From positions 372,001-436,000 of the forward strand of contig CP145416.1 of NCBI GenBank assembly GCA_036867785.1: a DNA stretch of 64,000 bases, given 5' to 3'. The position numbers were made by a program, and so were the translations under genes. The notes beneath the pieces were generated by a model. The model worked only from the letters and a program-made list of their open reading frames with translations, made no database searches and was not told where the DNA came from. Source of the DNA: Plasmodiophora brassicae. Taxonomy: Eukaryota > Endomyxa: Phytomyxea > Phytomyxea > Plasmodiophorida. Positions 62,998 through 64,000 of this stretch are shown here, piece by piece. Positions within the stretch are counted from its first letter, which is position 1. Each line of letters opens with the position of its first letter.

Positions 62998-64000
62998 TCT
63001 CCCTGTATTGGGCGGCATCTGTAGACGGACGACGTCGTGAAGACGGATTCGGGGTCGTCAATCGTCTCGCTGTCGGCAGCCGGGGTCATCCTCCACGACA
63101 ACGCGTTGAACGTCAGGGCCCGATGACCCAGCAACGTCAGCGCCTGCGACGTTCGGTCGACGACGGATTCCGGCAGGATGCTGGCGCTGTCGAGCACGCA
63201 CTGGAACGCAGGCGCAACGACCCGCTTCGGGAACGCCACCGCCAGCTTCGTCAAGGCGACGATTCCGACATGAATAATCTGGTGCCGGTCCTCATCGCTG
63301 GGGATCGCAGGGGCCTGGGAACCTGTTGACGACCACGGTGGCAGGATGCCACATTCCTGCATGTGGTCGCGGTTCGCCTGCCGGGCGACCTCGACTTGGT
63401 CCAGGACGAGCTGTTCGACACAGTCGATGTACGACGCGATCGTGTCGACGTTGTCCGGCAGGCGCAGGCAGTGCTCCCCGATGGCGTAGACGACGTGCTT
63501 GACGAGCGGGCGCAATCGCGCGTCGCGATGCTCGGAGACGACCCGTTCAATCAGTGGACGCATCGTTACGATCAGTGCAGGCGCCCGCGCGAACAGGCCC
63601 AGCAACGCGTTGCACAACTCGACGCGCACTTCGTCGCCGACGTTCCAGCTCAGGAACAGCTCCATGATGGTCTCGGCCACCTCCTGGTACCGCTGATGGT
63701 CGACGCTGCCCAGGACCGCGTCGAGGAACGTACCCACGAGAACCTTCATGTGCGCGCAGCACCCTGATCGAAACGATCAGCACGACAGCGGTACAGGCGA
63801 CCAGGCCTACAGACGTTGGACGCGGGGCGTGCTGCGCCTCCAGAGGCGGGAACGGTCGGCGATGGTGGTCGGCGACGGTGGTGGTTCGTCGTTCCCATCG
63901 CTGCGATTCAGGAGGAGATGCGTGTACACGCGAACCACATCGACGTCGTCCTGGATGGCGGATTTGAACGCCGTCCTGAGATCGAGGTCGGCCTCCATCG
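62988..64000 (-). CDS. AP5Z1: AP-5 complex zeta subunit (AP5Z1), 5' part beyond the window
   Basis: Helical-solenoid subunit of the AP-5 adaptor that works with SPG11/SPG15 in late endosome-to-Golgi retrieval. Exons 63815->64000 and 62988-63763 flank a 51-nt intron. Blocks seen: AFKSAIQDDVDVVRVYTHLL, YQEVAETIMELFLSWNVGDE, RPLVKHVVYAIGEHCLRLPD (human LVWAIGEYLSV), VDTIASYIDCVEQLVLDQVE, IIHVGIVALTKLAVAFPKRV (human VTVLMTTLTKLASRSQDLIPR) and SQALTLLGHRALTFNALSWR. The order fits the C-terminal half of human AP5Z1. The 5' part is outside the window. The annotated stop may shift if the last ~12 codons (YRCRPIQGDHV) are read-through past an unseen intron. Confidence 0.75.

Noticed and set aside
1-64000. 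CRISPR arrays, bacterial operons, Shine-Dalgarno sites, phage genes
   Set aside because: The sequence is eukaryotic with spliced genes; no regularly spaced direct repeats or prokaryotic gene clusters were seen.

Overview
The window is eukaryotic nuclear DNA from a GC-rich, compact protist genome. Nearly every recognised gene is split by very short introns (the ones I placed are mostly 47-70 nt, GT...AG, often with a CTAAC/CTGAC-like branch site just before the acceptor), and genes sit a few hundred bases apart on both strands. Flagellar genes (B9D2, TPGS1), a Chlamydia/Rickettsia-type nucleotide transporter (NTT), paired G-alpha genes and an ankyrin protein suggest a flagellate that is or was an intracellular parasite. 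A plasmodiophorid rhizarian such as Plasmodiophora/Spongospora is my best guess, from general knowledge only and not proven by the sequence. Long antisense ORFs are common because of GC-rich third codon positions and were discarded.

Layout. 0-13.4 kb: Pol I subunit A49 (cut by the window edge), a thioredoxin-HAD phosphatase fusion, phosphomannomutase, an R2R3 Myb factor, 3-ketosphinganine reductase, LTV1, a tandem-SET protein, phosphonoacetaldehyde hydrolase, a small complex I-like protein and a small membrane protein. 13.4-25.7 kb: MIOS (GATOR2), a secreted CBM21 protein, transportin-3, a small TM protein, B9D2, and an F-box/JmjC (JMJD6-type) protein. 25.8-41.4 kb is rich in membrane and signalling genes: the NTT transporter, a signal-peptide/7TM receptor-like protein, TPGS1, an NADPH oxidase that appears fused to an SH3 domain and a p22phox-like domain, VAMP7, two G-alpha subunits, and TBC1D23. 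41.5-47.4 kb: a Canopy-like ER protein and a kinesin-4. 47.4-51.8 kb: a gene-poor stretch with inverted repeats and possible mobile-element remnants, interrupted by UBC13. 51.8-64 kb: a BSD-NECAP fusion, a ubiquitin-like protein, a membrane-anchored multicopper oxidase, SAM50, an ankyrin protein, a repeat-associated ORF with a 46-bp-arm hairpin, tRNA-Gly(GCC), IGBP1/TAP42 and AP5Z1 (cut by the window edge).

Functional themes: ribosome production (A49, LTV1), endomembrane traffic (VAMP7, TBC1D23, NECAP, AP-5), flagellum/cytoskeleton (B9D2, TPGS1, kinesin-4), TOR-linked regulation (MIOS, IGBP1), and G-protein/redox signalling. The most unusual content is a set of domain fusions: SH3-p22phox-NOX, BSD-NECAP, TXNDC17-PGP and tandem SET. 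Intron positions given below were deduced by eye from splice signals, reading frame and protein family alignment, and should be read as models.
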